From the NCBI GenBank assembly GCA_046351215.1, contig JAXLYX010000015.1, forward strand, positions 62,001-126,000: a stretch of 64,000 nucleotides of DNA, read 5' to 3'. Position numbers and translations under genes: made by a program. This DNA is from JAXLYX01 sp046351215 (GTDB lineage Bacteria > Myxococcota_A > Polyangia > Polyangiales > Houyiibacteriaceae). The notes beneath the pieces were generated by a model. The model ran no database searches and had not been told where the DNA came from. It was given only the letters and a program-made list of their open reading frames with translations. The first letter of the stretch is position 1. Each line of letters opens with the position of its first letter. This document shows positions 18,084-26,677 of this stretch, piece by piece.

Positions 18084-18893
18084 TCAGAGGTCGACCTGCT
18101 CCACGTCGAGCCCCTCGAGCTCCTCCTGCAGGAAGCGGGAGGCCACCTCGGCGAAGCGGCCCGGGAGGTCCGTGACCATCAGCCGGAGCTTGCCCCGTCC
18201 GGAGCGGGGCTCGCGGAGGCCCTTCGTCTCGAGGAGGTGCGCGAGCTCGTGGGCCGTCGCCTGGGCGCTGTCGACCACGACGAGCTCGGGCCCGGCGAGA
18301 CGAGCGGCCTCGGCGCGGATCACCCCTCCGAGCAGCGGATAGTGGGTGCAACCGAGCACGAGGGCGTCGATGTCCTTCTGCGTGAGCGGCGTGAGGTAGC
18401 GCTCGACGACGAGACGCGGCACCTCGCCGTCGAGCCAGCCTTCCTCGGCGAGCGGCACGAGCAGGGGAGCCGCGAGGGCGAAGACCTCGATGCGCGAGTC
18501 GACGGCGTGGAGCGCTCGCTCGTAGGCCCGCGAATTCACCGTGCCCTGCGTCGCGAGGACGCCGATGCGCTTCTTTCGGCTCGCGGCAGCACCCGCACGC
18601 GCGCCGGGCTCGATCACGCCGAGCACCGGAACGTCGAGCTCGTCGCGGAGCATCTCGAGCGCCACGGCGCTCACCGTGTTGCAGGCGACGACGAGGAGCT
18701 TGATCCGGTGCTTGACGAGGTGCTGCGCGCAGGCTCGCGCGTAGCGGATCACGGTGTCCGCCGAGCGCGTGCCGTACGGAACACGCGCGGTGTCGCCGAG
18801 GTAGACGAGATCCTCGTCGGGAAGCGCCTCGCGGATCGCGTGGGCGACGGTGAGGCCTCCGAGGCCGCTGTCGAAGACGCCGATGGCGGTCAT
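18084..18893 (-). CDS. murI: Glutamate racemase
   Basis: A 269-residue enzyme that converts L- to D-glutamate for peptidoglycan. It has the N-terminal FDSGLGG (7-13), LGDTARVPYG, catalytic Cys71 in ACNT and catalytic Cys182 in GCTHYPLL, so both acid/base thiols are present. Length is normal for the family. The ATG overlaps the stop of the upstream Lgt-like gene (ATGA at 18890-18893). Confidence 0.96.
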   Translation of the reverse strand: MTAIGVFDSGLGGLTVAHAIREALPDEDLVYLGDTARVPYGTRSADTVIRYARACAQHLVKHRIKLLVVACNTVSAVALEMLRDELDVPVLGVIEPGARAGAAASRKKRIGVLATQGTVNSRAYERALHAVDSRIEVFALAAPLLVPLAEEGWLDGEVPRLVVERYLTPLTQKDIDALVLGCTHYPLLGGVIRAEAARLAGPELVVVDSAQATAHELAHLLETKGLREPRSGRGKLRLMVTDLPGRFAEVASRFLQEELEGLDVEQVDL

Positions 18894-19624
18894 GGCCCCG
18901 TGGTTTGCCCTCTCGGGGGCACGGCATCAAGGGGGGAGAGCACGGGAACCGCCGATCGACGGCGGGCGAGATAGCGCTCGACGCCGAGCCCGACGAGCAG
19001 CGCCGCGACGATCTGGTAGGGCGAGATCCCGAGCGCCAGCTTGGGTGTGTCGCGGAAGGCCTCGGTCGCGATGCGGAAGACGCCGTACGCGATCAGGTAG
19101 AGATGGAAGACCTGACCGCGCTGCCGCCCCGCGCGCACCAGGGCGATCGCGACGAGCGCGGCCGCGAGGTGGAACGCGGCCTCGAGCGGCGCAGCGGGGA
19201 AGCGCGCGACGCCCGCCGCGTCGTGGAGCGAGAGAGGGCCGAGCTCCATCGGAACCCCCGGGCAACAACCGTGCAGAGTGCAGCCGAGGCGACCGAAGAC
19301 GAGGCCGAGCGGGACGATCGTCGCGAAGACGTCGCCCGTGGCGGCCCGCAGACCGACGAGCGCCTTGCCGCCTTCGACCCCGGCGTAGCCGCCGATCAGC
19401 CCGCCGAGGATCGTCTTGCCGTGGACGAGGAGCGCGACCGGGTCCGGGCTTGCGAGGATCCACGGGAGCTCGGCGAGGACGTAGGCGAGCTTCGCGCCGA
19501 GGAGCGCTCCCGCGAGCCCTCCGACGTAGACCAGCGCGAGCCGCGAATCCCTGCGCGTCAGGCGCGTCCACGCGAGCGCGGAGCTCGCGACGGCGACGAC
19601 GAAGAGGAGCGCGTACCACGCCAT
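18890..19624 (-). CDS. Lgt-like (prolipoprotein diacylglyceryl transferase family) membrane protein
   Basis: A 244-residue protein with about seven membrane helices. The Lgt-type segment KTILGGLIGG and the signature arginine motif GRLGCTLHGCCPG are present, as is the C-terminal FRIATEAFRD segment. Compared with E. coli Lgt, the essential histidine of HGGLIG is leucine and the asparagine of GRxGNF is cysteine. It may therefore be a divergent paralogue with another donor or acceptor and not the housekeeping Lgt. It is coupled to murI. Confidence 0.8.
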   Translation of the reverse strand: MAWYALLFVVAVASSALAWTRLTRRDSRLALVYVGGLAGALLGAKLAYVLAELPWILASPDPVALLVHGKTILGGLIGGYAGVEGGKALVGLRAATGDVFATIVPLGLVFGRLGCTLHGCCPGVPMELGPLSLHDAAGVARFPAAPLEAAFHLAAALVAIALVRAGRQRGQVFHLYLIAYGVFRIATEAFRDTPKLALGISPYQIVAALLVGLGVERYLARRRSAVPVLSPLDAVPPRGQTTGP

Positions 19625-19653
19625 GCGGCGGCGATCGTACCAGAGCGCCGCGC

Positions 19654-21333
19654 TCAGCGCCTTCCGTCGCCGCCGAGGAGTCGGTCCGCGAGCCCGAAGA
19701 CGAGCGAGGAATCGGGCACGGTGCTCCCAGGCCTCATCGCGCGCTCGAGTGGGAAGCCGGACGGGAGCAGACCGAAGAGCGGGATGCGTCGATCGTGGGC
19801 GTAGGCGGAGCCGTGTCCGCTGCCGAAGCCCGTGACGTACTCCGGATCGAAGAAGGCGCCTCGATCGAGCACGGCGAAGAGATCGCCGCCCTCCGGGCGG
19901 ACGGCCCGCCGTATCGCCTCGGAGCGGCTCGCGAGGGCGCTCGCGTCGCTCGTGTCGAAGGCGTCACGGATGCCGGGCGTCGCGAGGAGGGCGCGGACGA
20001 GCGCCTCGACGAGCGTCCGGTAGCGCGCGGCGGGGAGCGCGCGCGCGTCCTCGGTGAGGACGACGTAGGGATCGGAGACGCCGAGCACCCACTCGCCCTC
20101 GCCGAGGGTCGCGTCGGCCACGCCCTCGAGCGCTCGGGCGAGCGCATGCGGCTCGACGCGGCGGGCTCCCGCGCAGGGTCGCTCGTAGGGATCGTCCACG
20201 CCCTGGGCGCAGAAGGCGCGCGAGGAGAGGTCGTCCTCCGGGAGGAACGACGAGCCGTGATCGGCCGTGAGCAGGAGCGAGTACCCCCCGCGTCCGAAGC
20301 GACGATCGAGGAGCGCGAGGAAGTCGGCGAGCGAGCGATCGAGGCGGACGAGCTCGTCCCAGGCTTCGAACGAATCGGGCCCGAAGACGTGCCCCACGTA
20401 GTCGTAGGAGGAGAGCGAGACGTGGAGGAAGAGCGTCCGGTCCGGACGATGGAGCGCCTCGATCGCATCCCCCGCGAGCGCGAAGAGGGCTTCGTCCGCG
20501 AAGGGAGAGGCCCGGAAGGCCTTCGCCGGATTCCGGGCGTGCGCGAAGTCGTGGGGGAAGGTCGTGCCCCAGCCCTCGAGATCGCCCTCGCCCGCGGCGT
20601 CGTCCGGGCGCGTGCAATGCGAGCGCACGAGGGCCTCGTCCGCGAGCGTCCACGGTACGGTGCGTCGCGCGGCGATCGCCTCGGGGCTCCCCTCCGCGCG
20701 GGCCCACTCCGGGAACGTGTCCGCGAAGGCCGTCGACGTGACGAACGAATCGACCGCCGGCTCGAACCAGAGCACGGCGTCGGGCCGACGGCCTCCACCG
20801 AAGAGCGCGCCCCGATCCTTGAGCGAGAGCGAGACGATCACGGAGCCCGGAGCCCGCTCGCGGAGCCGATCGGCGAGGGTCGGCACGCGGAGGCGCGCGA
20901 GCGACGAGCCGGGACGATCGAGGACGCCCGAGGGCGCGACGAGGCGCGTGCCCTCGTCCCTCAGGATCGACACGGAATCCCCGCTCGCCGTGAGGGTCTC
21001 GTTCGCGAAGATGCCGGACTCGGCAGGCGGCGCGCCGGTCGCGATGCGTGCATGCCCGGGCGCGGTGTCCGTGACGGCGTAGCCGTGATCGAGCGCGCGG
21101 ATCCACATCCCGTCGCGGGCCAGGCGCCTGAAGCCTCCGTCCTCGGGCAGGGTCGGGAGCCGCTCTTCCGCGGCCCAGGCCGAGAGCTGATCGACCACGA
21201 GCAACACCACGACGGGAGAGTGTCCCGGGGCGGGCGTCCGCGCGCGTCGGGGTGCGCCCGCGGAGGACGCGCAGCCGACGAGGAGCGAGACGAGGAACGC
21301 GAGGGCCCGGTGGCCCGAGACGGAGCGGCGCAT
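19654..21333 (-). CDS. PafA-like alkaline phosphatase superfamily lipoprotein
   Basis: A 559-residue lipoprotein (lipobox LVGC, Cys21). The alkaline phosphatase fold is evident: first metal aspartate in VVDQL (D48), nucleophile threonine T90 in TDTAPGHARIATG, a GH..FGP segment in the middle, the metal site TADHGS, and a late GSGHGSAY motif with a metal histidine. These fit PafA-type phosphate-irrepressible phosphatases, which hydrolyse phosphomonoesters in the periplasm. I chose ATG 21333 because it gives a standard lipoprotein signal; an earlier ATG at 21369 adds 12 residues. Confidence 0.88.
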   Translation of the reverse strand: MRRSVSGHRALAFLVSLLVGCASSAGAPRRARTPAPGHSPVVVLLVVDQLSAWAAEERLPTLPEDGGFRRLARDGMWIRALDHGYAVTDTAPGHARIATGAPPAESGIFANETLTASGDSVSILRDEGTRLVAPSGVLDRPGSSLARLRVPTLADRLRERAPGSVIVSLSLKDRGALFGGGRRPDAVLWFEPAVDSFVTSTAFADTFPEWARAEGSPEAIAARRTVPWTLADEALVRSHCTRPDDAAGEGDLEGWGTTFPHDFAHARNPAKAFRASPFADEALFALAGDAIEALHRPDRTLFLHVSLSSYDYVGHVFGPDSFEAWDELVRLDRSLADFLALLDRRFGRGGYSLLLTADHGSSFLPEDDLSSRAFCAQGVDDPYERPCAGARRVEPHALARALEGVADATLGEGEWVLGVSDPYVVLTEDARALPAARYRTLVEALVRALLATPGIRDAFDTSDASALASRSEAIRRAVRPEGGDLFAVLDRGAFFDPEYVTGFGSGHGSAYAHDRRIPLFGLLPSGFPLERAMRPGSTVPDSSLVFGLADRLLGGDGRR

Positions 21334-21373
21334 GGGCGGATTCTTGGTTCGCATCGGCCGAGGCGCCATGCGA

Positions 21374-21392
21374 GCCCGACGGAAGGTCGGGC
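21374..21392 (-). terminator. Hairpin after the P-type ATPase gene
   Basis: A perfect 7-bp stem (GCCCGAC/GTCGGGC) with loop GGAAG, placed two bases after the ATPase stop on the minus strand. No T-run is seen. Confidence 0.45.
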
Positions 21393-21393
21393 C

Positions 21394-24102
21394 TCAGGGC
21401 GGCGAGGCCACGACCGCGGTCCCCGCACCGCTCGCCGAGCGGCGCGCGAAGGCCCGCATCGCCGCCTTCCGACTCTCCTCGAGCAGGCCGAAGCCGAGCG
21501 CGAACGTCGCCGCGAGCGCCCACGTGCGGGGAGAGAGCGGGGCCGTGCCGAAGAAGCGATGTCCGAAGGGCGTGTAGACGATGACCAGGATCAACGCGAG
21601 CTCGAACGCGATGCCCACGTAGAGCAGGCGGTTCGGACGCGCGAGCGTGGAGAACGCGGAGCGATGCGCGTCGCGGCAGAGGAAGACGTTCACCACCTGC
21701 GCGACCACGATGCCGGCGAGACAGGCCGTCGTCGCCTCGAGGTAGAGCGGCGCCGTCCGCGCGAGCGGAGCCCCGAAGCGATAGCCGGCCGCGAGGAGGA
21801 CCGAGCCGTACGCCACCATCGAGGCGAGGGCCTCGAGCGGACCGAGGAAGAGGTAGGCGCGGAGGAGCAGGGGACGATGGAGCAGGCGCTCCTTCCGCGC
21901 GCGGGGCGGCCGCTGCATCACGGCCTCGTCGGGAGGATCCGCTCCGAGCGCGAGGGCAGGCAGCATGTCGGTGCCGAGATCGACCGCGAGGATCTGGATC
22001 ACCGTGAGGGGCAGCGGGATGCCGAAGAGCACGAAGCAGAGATAGGGGACGAGCTCCGGGACGTTCGACGTCAGGATGTACGTGAGGAAGCGGCGGATCG
22101 CCTCGTAGACCGAGCGACCTTCCTCGATGGCGTGCACGATGCTCGCGAAGCAATCGTCGAGCAGCACGACGTCCGCCGCCGCCTTCGCCACGTCGGTGCC
22201 GGCGATGCCCATCGCGATGCCGACGTCTGCCGTCTTCAGCGCGGGTGCGTCGTTCACCCCGTCGCCCGTCACGGCGACGACCTCGCCCCGCGCGCGGAGC
22301 CCCTCGACGACGCGCATCTTCTGGTCGGCCGTGACCCGCGCGAAGACGAGCTCCTCGGCCTCGAGGGCGAGGCGCAGCTCCGCATGGCTCATGCGCGCGA
22401 GATCGTCCCCGTGGATCACGCGGGGAGAAGGCCCCCGCACGAGCCCGACCTCGCGACCGATCGCCACGGCGGTGCGGGGATGATCGCCGGTCACCATCAG
22501 GACGCGGATGCCGGCGTCCCGACACCGTGCGACGGCTGCTGGCACCTCGGGACGCGGAGGATCCTCGAGACCGAAGAGCCCGGTGAGCACGAGGCCGTGC
22601 TCGCTCGGCTCCTCGCCCTCGCCGAGCTCGCGGAGGCCCGTGGCGAGGACGCGCAGGCCGTTCTCGGCCATCTCGCTCTCGGCCTCGAGGAAGCGCATCT
22701 TCGTCGCCTCGTCGAGCGGTCGCACCTCGCCGTGCTCCGCGACCGACGCGGCGACGGAGAGCAGCGACTCGAGCGCTCCCTTGCAGTGGACGACCCTGCC
22801 GCGCTCCGTCTGGTGCACCACGGACATGCGGCGACGGTCGGTGTCGAACGGGAGCTCGTCGACGCGCGTGCCGAGCTCCGCCCCGACACCGGCGTCGACC
22901 GCGAGATCGGCGAGCGCCGACTCCATCGGATCGCCGCGGAACGAGCCGTCCTCGAGCACCCGGAGGTCGTGGCAGACGCGCGCGGTGACGAGCGCCGAGA
23001 CGAGGGCGGTCGAGCGCTCCCGCACCGCGACGACCGCCTCGGCGCCGAGGGTCGCTCCGTCGACGTGGAGCTTGCGGACGCTCATGCGGTTGCGCGTCAG
23101 GGTGCCCGTCTTGTCGCAGCAGATGACCGTCGTGGAGCCGAGGGCCTCGACGGCGGGGAGGTGCCGCACGAGCGCGTTCCGCTTCGCCATGCGCTGCGTC
23201 GCCATCGCGAGCGAGAGCGTGACCGTCGGCAGGAGCCCCTCCGGGACGTTCGCCACGATCACGCCGATGCCGAAGAGGAGCCCGTCCCAGAGCGGCAGGC
23301 CGGCCGCCCGGCCGACGAGGAAGAAGACGACGCCGAGGGCGGCGGCGAGCACCGCCACGAGCCGTGACAGGCCCTCGATCTCGCGCGTGAGCGGGGAAGG
23401 CGTGTCGCCCGCGGTCTGCGTGAGATGGGCGATGCGACCGAACTCCGTCTTCATGCCCGTCGCGAAGACCACCGCCTTGCCGTGCCCCGAGACGACGCTC
23501 GTGCCGGCGAGAAGGAGGTTCGTCGCCGAGAGCGGCGAGGTATCGGTCGAGGGCTCCGCCGTGCGGCGACGAGGCACGGACTCGCCGCTGATGGTCGCCG
23601 TGTCGACGCGCAGCCCGACCGACTCGACCACACGGCAGTCCGCCGGGACCCTCACGCCCTCGTCGACGATCACGACGTCCCCCGGCACGAGCGCGTCCGC
23701 CGCGACGCTCACGAGGGCTCCGCCGCGGACGACCTCGCAACGCGGCGGCAGGAGGCTCCGAAGGGCCGAGAGCGCCCGCTCGGCGCGGTACTCCTGCACG
23801 AAGGAGAAGAGGCCGTTCACGACCACGACGACGACGATCGCCACGCCGAGCTCGATCATCCCTCCGCCGGGATCGTGGAGGCCGGCGAAGAACGCGAGCG
23901 CGGCGCCGATCCACAGGATCAACGCGAAGAAGTGCGTGAGCTCCGAGAGCAGTCGGCGGGGAAGCGAGGGGCCTCGCTCCTCCGCGACGACGTTCGGGCC
24001 GAAGGAGGCGAGCCGACGACGGGCCTCCGCCTCGTCGAGCCCTCGGAGCGACGAGCCGAGGCTCTCGAGCGCCTCCGTGACCGTGAGATACGCGATCTGC
24101 AC
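21394..24102 (-). CDS. P-type cation-transporting ATPase, Na,K-ATPase-like (IIC-type)
   Basis: A 902-residue P2-type ATPase with a complete set of domains: N-terminal cation ATPase domain, actuator loop with ISGES (171-175), M4 motif NVPEGLLPTVT (285-295), phosphorylation site CDKTGTLT with D330, a nucleotide domain, hinge TGDGVNDAPALK, and six C-terminal helices. The M4 sequence follows animal Na,K- and H,K-ATPases (VPEGLLATVT), not the PEGLPxxVT of bacterial calcium pumps. The ion is unknown. GTG 24102 has a GGGGAGGG ribosome-binding site, and an extended -10 lies at 24130-24138. Confidence 0.93.
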   Translation of the reverse strand: MQIAYLTVTEALESLGSSLRGLDEAEARRRLASFGPNVVAEERGPSLPRRLLSELTHFFALILWIGAALAFFAGLHDPGGGMIELGVAIVVVVVVNGLFSFVQEYRAERALSALRSLLPPRCEVVRGGALVSVAADALVPGDVVIVDEGVRVPADCRVVESVGLRVDTATISGESVPRRRTAEPSTDTSPLSATNLLLAGTSVVSGHGKAVVFATGMKTEFGRIAHLTQTAGDTPSPLTREIEGLSRLVAVLAAALGVVFFLVGRAAGLPLWDGLLFGIGVIVANVPEGLLPTVTLSLAMATQRMAKRNALVRHLPAVEALGSTTVICCDKTGTLTRNRMSVRKLHVDGATLGAEAVVAVRERSTALVSALVTARVCHDLRVLEDGSFRGDPMESALADLAVDAGVGAELGTRVDELPFDTDRRRMSVVHQTERGRVVHCKGALESLLSVAASVAEHGEVRPLDEATKMRFLEAESEMAENGLRVLATGLRELGEGEEPSEHGLVLTGLFGLEDPPRPEVPAAVARCRDAGIRVLMVTGDHPRTAVAIGREVGLVRGPSPRVIHGDDLARMSHAELRLALEAEELVFARVTADQKMRVVEGLRARGEVVAVTGDGVNDAPALKTADVGIAMGIAGTDVAKAAADVVLLDDCFASIVHAIEEGRSVYEAIRRFLTYILTSNVPELVPYLCFVLFGIPLPLTVIQILAVDLGTDMLPALALGADPPDEAVMQRPPRARKERLLHRPLLLRAYLFLGPLEALASMVAYGSVLLAAGYRFGAPLARTAPLYLEATTACLAGIVVAQVVNVFLCRDAHRSAFSTLARPNRLLYVGIAFELALILVIVYTPFGHRFFGTAPLSPRTWALAATFALGFGLLEESRKAAMRAFARRSASGAGTAVVASPP

Positions 24103-24129
24103 TGCCGCCCTCCCCAGGGGACGGCGGCG

Positions 24130-24138
24130 AGTCTAGCA
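24130..24138 (-). promoter_or_regulatory. Extended -10 promoter of the P-type ATPase gene
   Basis: On the minus strand this reads TGCTAGACT, about 27 bases before the GTG at 24102, in the 65-base gap after the glycosidase-like gene. It would let the ATPase be expressed separately from the upstream pair. Confidence 0.45.
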
Positions 24139-24167
24139 CTCCGAGGGGCGCCGGCCGGAGGAACGGC

Positions 24168-26243
24168 TCAGAAGACGGCGCAGAACGGGAGCGTGGCCGA
24201 CTCGCCCCGGATCACGTTCCGCGCATCGACGAGCTCCCGCTCGTAGAAGCAGGTCCGCACGGCCTCGCGCAGGTAGCCGTAGTCGTAGATGCCCGCCGTG
24301 TCCTCCTGCTCCGAGAGGATCCTCGAGGGGTCCGGATGGAGGGTCTCGCGGTGGCGGCGATCGATGATCGCCTGGGCGCGCGTGCGGATCGTCTCCGCTT
24401 CCGCGAGCGCGGTGTTCGCCGCGGCGTCGTCGCCCGAGGCGTGCGCGACGAGGGCGGAGACGATCGCCGAGGCGAAGGCGATGCGCTCGTGATCGATCGC
24501 GACCCCGTCGACCGTCTCCTTCAGGAAGAGGTCGTCCGGGAGCCGGAGCGCCTCGAGCGCGGCCCGACGCGCGGCGACGGCATCGCGCATCGCCTCGAGG
24601 GGCTCGAGCACGCTCGCGCGGAAGCTCGCGAGCTCGGCCTGGGTCATCGCCGCGACGGCCGCGTAGGAGGGCCGGCGCGGCTGCGAGAAGACGCCCATGA
24701 GATCGCCGGCGTCGAAGGTGAAGTCCCGGCTCGCCACCCAGGGCGCGAGCCGCTCGACCATGAGACCCGTGTGCAGGTCGTCGACGAGCCCCGTCAGGAT
24801 CGCGGAGACCCGCGCGCCACGCGATCCCCACGGGGCGTAGATCTCGTCGAGGGTCGATTCCCACGACGACGGGAGCTCGTAGCCCATGCGCAGGACGGCT
24901 CGATCGGTCTGCCAATAGCCCCACTCCCAGCCGCTCGAGAAGAGGACGTGTCCGTCGAGGTCGGCGTGGCCGCTGGTCTGGGCGTGGGCCCTTATGCCCG
25001 CGAAGTCCTGGTACCGGCTGCGCAGGTAGAGCGGCATGTACATCGGCAGCGAATCGTCGAAGGCGATCCAATAGGCCGACTCGGGGAAGTAGACGACGGG
25101 CTGGCCCGCGGCGAGCCGATCGAAGAGGTACTGGCGGTGACCGTCGAACGAGTCGTAGCCGTACGCACCGCCCGCGTCCTCGAAGAGGTCGTAGTACATC
25201 ACCGTGTGGATGTAGGGCACGAGCCCGGGATCGGCGGCGTACTTCACGAGGTAGTAGTAGAGCTGCGTGGTCCCCATGTACGTGACGTCGAGCGTCGGGA
25301 AGTTCCCGACGTGGACGACGGCCGAGACCTCGGCGCCGGGGAAGCGCGTGCGGATCGTCGAGACCGCGAGATCCAGCGTCGAGACGAAGGTCGCCGGGTC
25401 GGCCCCGAAGAACTCGCCGAACGAGAGCTGGATCGCGTCGAGGCCGAGCCCCTCGAGCGCGGGCAGCCGCTCCGCGAAGACCGTCGCCGGATCCACGCCG
25501 TCCTGGTCGACGAGATCGAAGGCGTGCTGGAGGTTCGAGCGGCCGAAGAGCTGGATGCCCACGCCGATCCGCACGCCGCGCAGGTGTGCGTGCTCGACGA
25601 TGGCCCCGATGTGCGCCCGCACGGCGTCGCGGCGCGCCGGATCCGTCTGCACGTCGTCGAGCGCGGGCCACTGCAGGTAGTTGCCGCGGTTCTTCACGAG
25701 CCAGTCGATCGTCTGCTTCGCGCGCTCGAGGGAGTCGGCCCCCGGCTCCCAGAAGTCGAAGTAGCCCTCGATCGGATGCAGCGTGTGGAGATGCAGGCCG
25801 CGGACGGATTGCTCGGGCGCGTGGGTCGAGCCGAAGATCGCGGGATCCGGCGCGACGAGTCGATCGGGCAGGTGCGAGCGGAATGGATGGAAGAAGCGCC
25901 ATCCGCGCGCCTCGAGGAGGGCCGCGACGCCGTACTGGACGCCGAGCGGAGCGTCTCCGTGCACGACGAAGGCCTCCCCGCTCGACTCGAGTCGGTAGCT
26001 TCCCGCGTCCGGGAGATCGGCCACGACGCCGATGGCGCCCCCTCCGACGCGCGCGGCCTCGGCCGACGGATCGTCGGCGATCCGCACGACGAGCCGCCCC
26101 TCGAGCGGCGCCGCGAACGCCTCGAAGAGCGCGGCCTGCGCCTGCGGCACGACGAGGGTCACGGAGTCGGGCGACGAGGAGCCGCAGGACGAGGCGGAGA
26201 GGGCGAGCACGAACGACGCGAGCACGACACGCGCGAGTCTCAT
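24168..26243 (-). CDS. Glycoside hydrolase-like lipoprotein (hexosaminidase/glucuronidase architecture)
   Basis: A 691-residue lipoprotein (lipobox near residues 17-20, SASSC). An N-terminal alpha/beta domain ends in the SYRLESSGEAFVVHGDAPLG and LLEARGWRFFHPF segments, which resemble the domain that precedes the barrel in GH20, GH67 and GH84 enzymes. A TIM-barrel-like region follows (IDWLVKNRGNYLQWP, HAHLRGVRIGVGIQLFG, LDAIQLSFGEFFG) and then a helical C-terminal domain. I cannot assign a catalytic pair or a substrate. The ATG overlaps the stop of the small membrane protein gene upstream (ATGA). Confidence 0.75.
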   Translation of the reverse strand: MRLARVVLASFVLALSASSCGSSSPDSVTLVVPQAQAALFEAFAAPLEGRLVVRIADDPSAEAARVGGGAIGVVADLPDAGSYRLESSGEAFVVHGDAPLGVQYGVAALLEARGWRFFHPFRSHLPDRLVAPDPAIFGSTHAPEQSVRGLHLHTLHPIEGYFDFWEPGADSLERAKQTIDWLVKNRGNYLQWPALDDVQTDPARRDAVRAHIGAIVEHAHLRGVRIGVGIQLFGRSNLQHAFDLVDQDGVDPATVFAERLPALEGLGLDAIQLSFGEFFGADPATFVSTLDLAVSTIRTRFPGAEVSAVVHVGNFPTLDVTYMGTTQLYYYLVKYAADPGLVPYIHTVMYYDLFEDAGGAYGYDSFDGHRQYLFDRLAAGQPVVYFPESAYWIAFDDSLPMYMPLYLRSRYQDFAGIRAHAQTSGHADLDGHVLFSSGWEWGYWQTDRAVLRMGYELPSSWESTLDEIYAPWGSRGARVSAILTGLVDDLHTGLMVERLAPWVASRDFTFDAGDLMGVFSQPRRPSYAAVAAMTQAELASFRASVLEPLEAMRDAVAARRAALEALRLPDDLFLKETVDGVAIDHERIAFASAIVSALVAHASGDDAAANTALAEAETIRTRAQAIIDRRHRETLHPDPSRILSEQEDTAGIYDYGYLREAVRTCFYERELVDARNVIRGESATLPFCAVF

Positions 26244-26620
26244 CGGAGCCCTCCGGAGGCGAGGGCGCAGGTGCAGCCCGCGAAGAAGACGAAGCCGCCG
26301 ACGAGGGCTTGCAGCCCCGCGAAGGCGACGCCGAGGAGCATCCCTCCGACCACCGACCCGCTCGAGGCCGCCGCGCGCCCCTGGATCACGCGGATTCCGA
26401 GGTAGAGGTCGAGCGGGAGCGCCGCGAGACAGCACACGCCCATCCAGCCGAAGCCGAAGGTCGGCGCGACGTCCGACGACGGGAACGCGACCATCAGGGC
26501 GAGGACGGGCAGCACCGCGACGATGGGGGGCGAGAGGATGCCCGCGAGCAGGACGGGGCCGGAGAGTCGGGGGGCAGGGACGTCGCCGCGCGCCGAAACG
26601 GGTGACTGACCTTCGCTCAT
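26240..26620 (-). CDS. Small membrane protein with three or four helices
   Basis: A 126-residue inner-membrane protein of unknown function with hydrophobic segments near residues 21-44, 56-75 and 92-120, cysteine pairs in VCCLAALPL and GCTCALA, and a polar N-terminus. It is the first gene of a coupled unit with the glycosidase-like lipoprotein. An extended -10 (TGGTAGGGT on the minus strand, 26627-26635) is six bases before the ATG, which predicts a leaderless message. Confidence 0.7.
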   Translation of the reverse strand: MSEGQSPVSARGDVPAPRLSGPVLLAGILSPPIVAVLPVLALMVAFPSSDVAPTFGFGWMGVCCLAALPLDLYLGIRVIQGRAAASSGSVVGGMLLGVAFAGLQALVGGFVFFAGCTCALASGGLR

Positions 26621-26626
26621 GGCGGG

Positions 26627-26635
26627 ACCCTACCA
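26627..26635 (-). promoter_or_regulatory. Extended -10 promoter giving a leaderless transcript
   Basis: Minus-strand TGGTAGGGT ends six bases before ATG 26620, so transcription should begin at or next to the start codon. Confidence 0.5.
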
Positions 26636-26677
26636 GAGAACCTTTCCGTGCGATGCTCCGGCCCCTAGGGAGCCGCC

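Noticed and set aside
18850..23367. A 1505-codon open frame on the plus strand, antisense to murI through the P-type ATPase
   Set aside because: Its translation is Arg/Glu-rich low complexity; the opposite strand encodes recognisable proteins throughout. A product of high GC, not a gene.
19964..24139. A 1391-codon minus-strand frame overlapping the ATPase and phosphatase genes
   Set aside because: Same strand but shifted frame; the ATPase and phosphatase frames contain the motifs.
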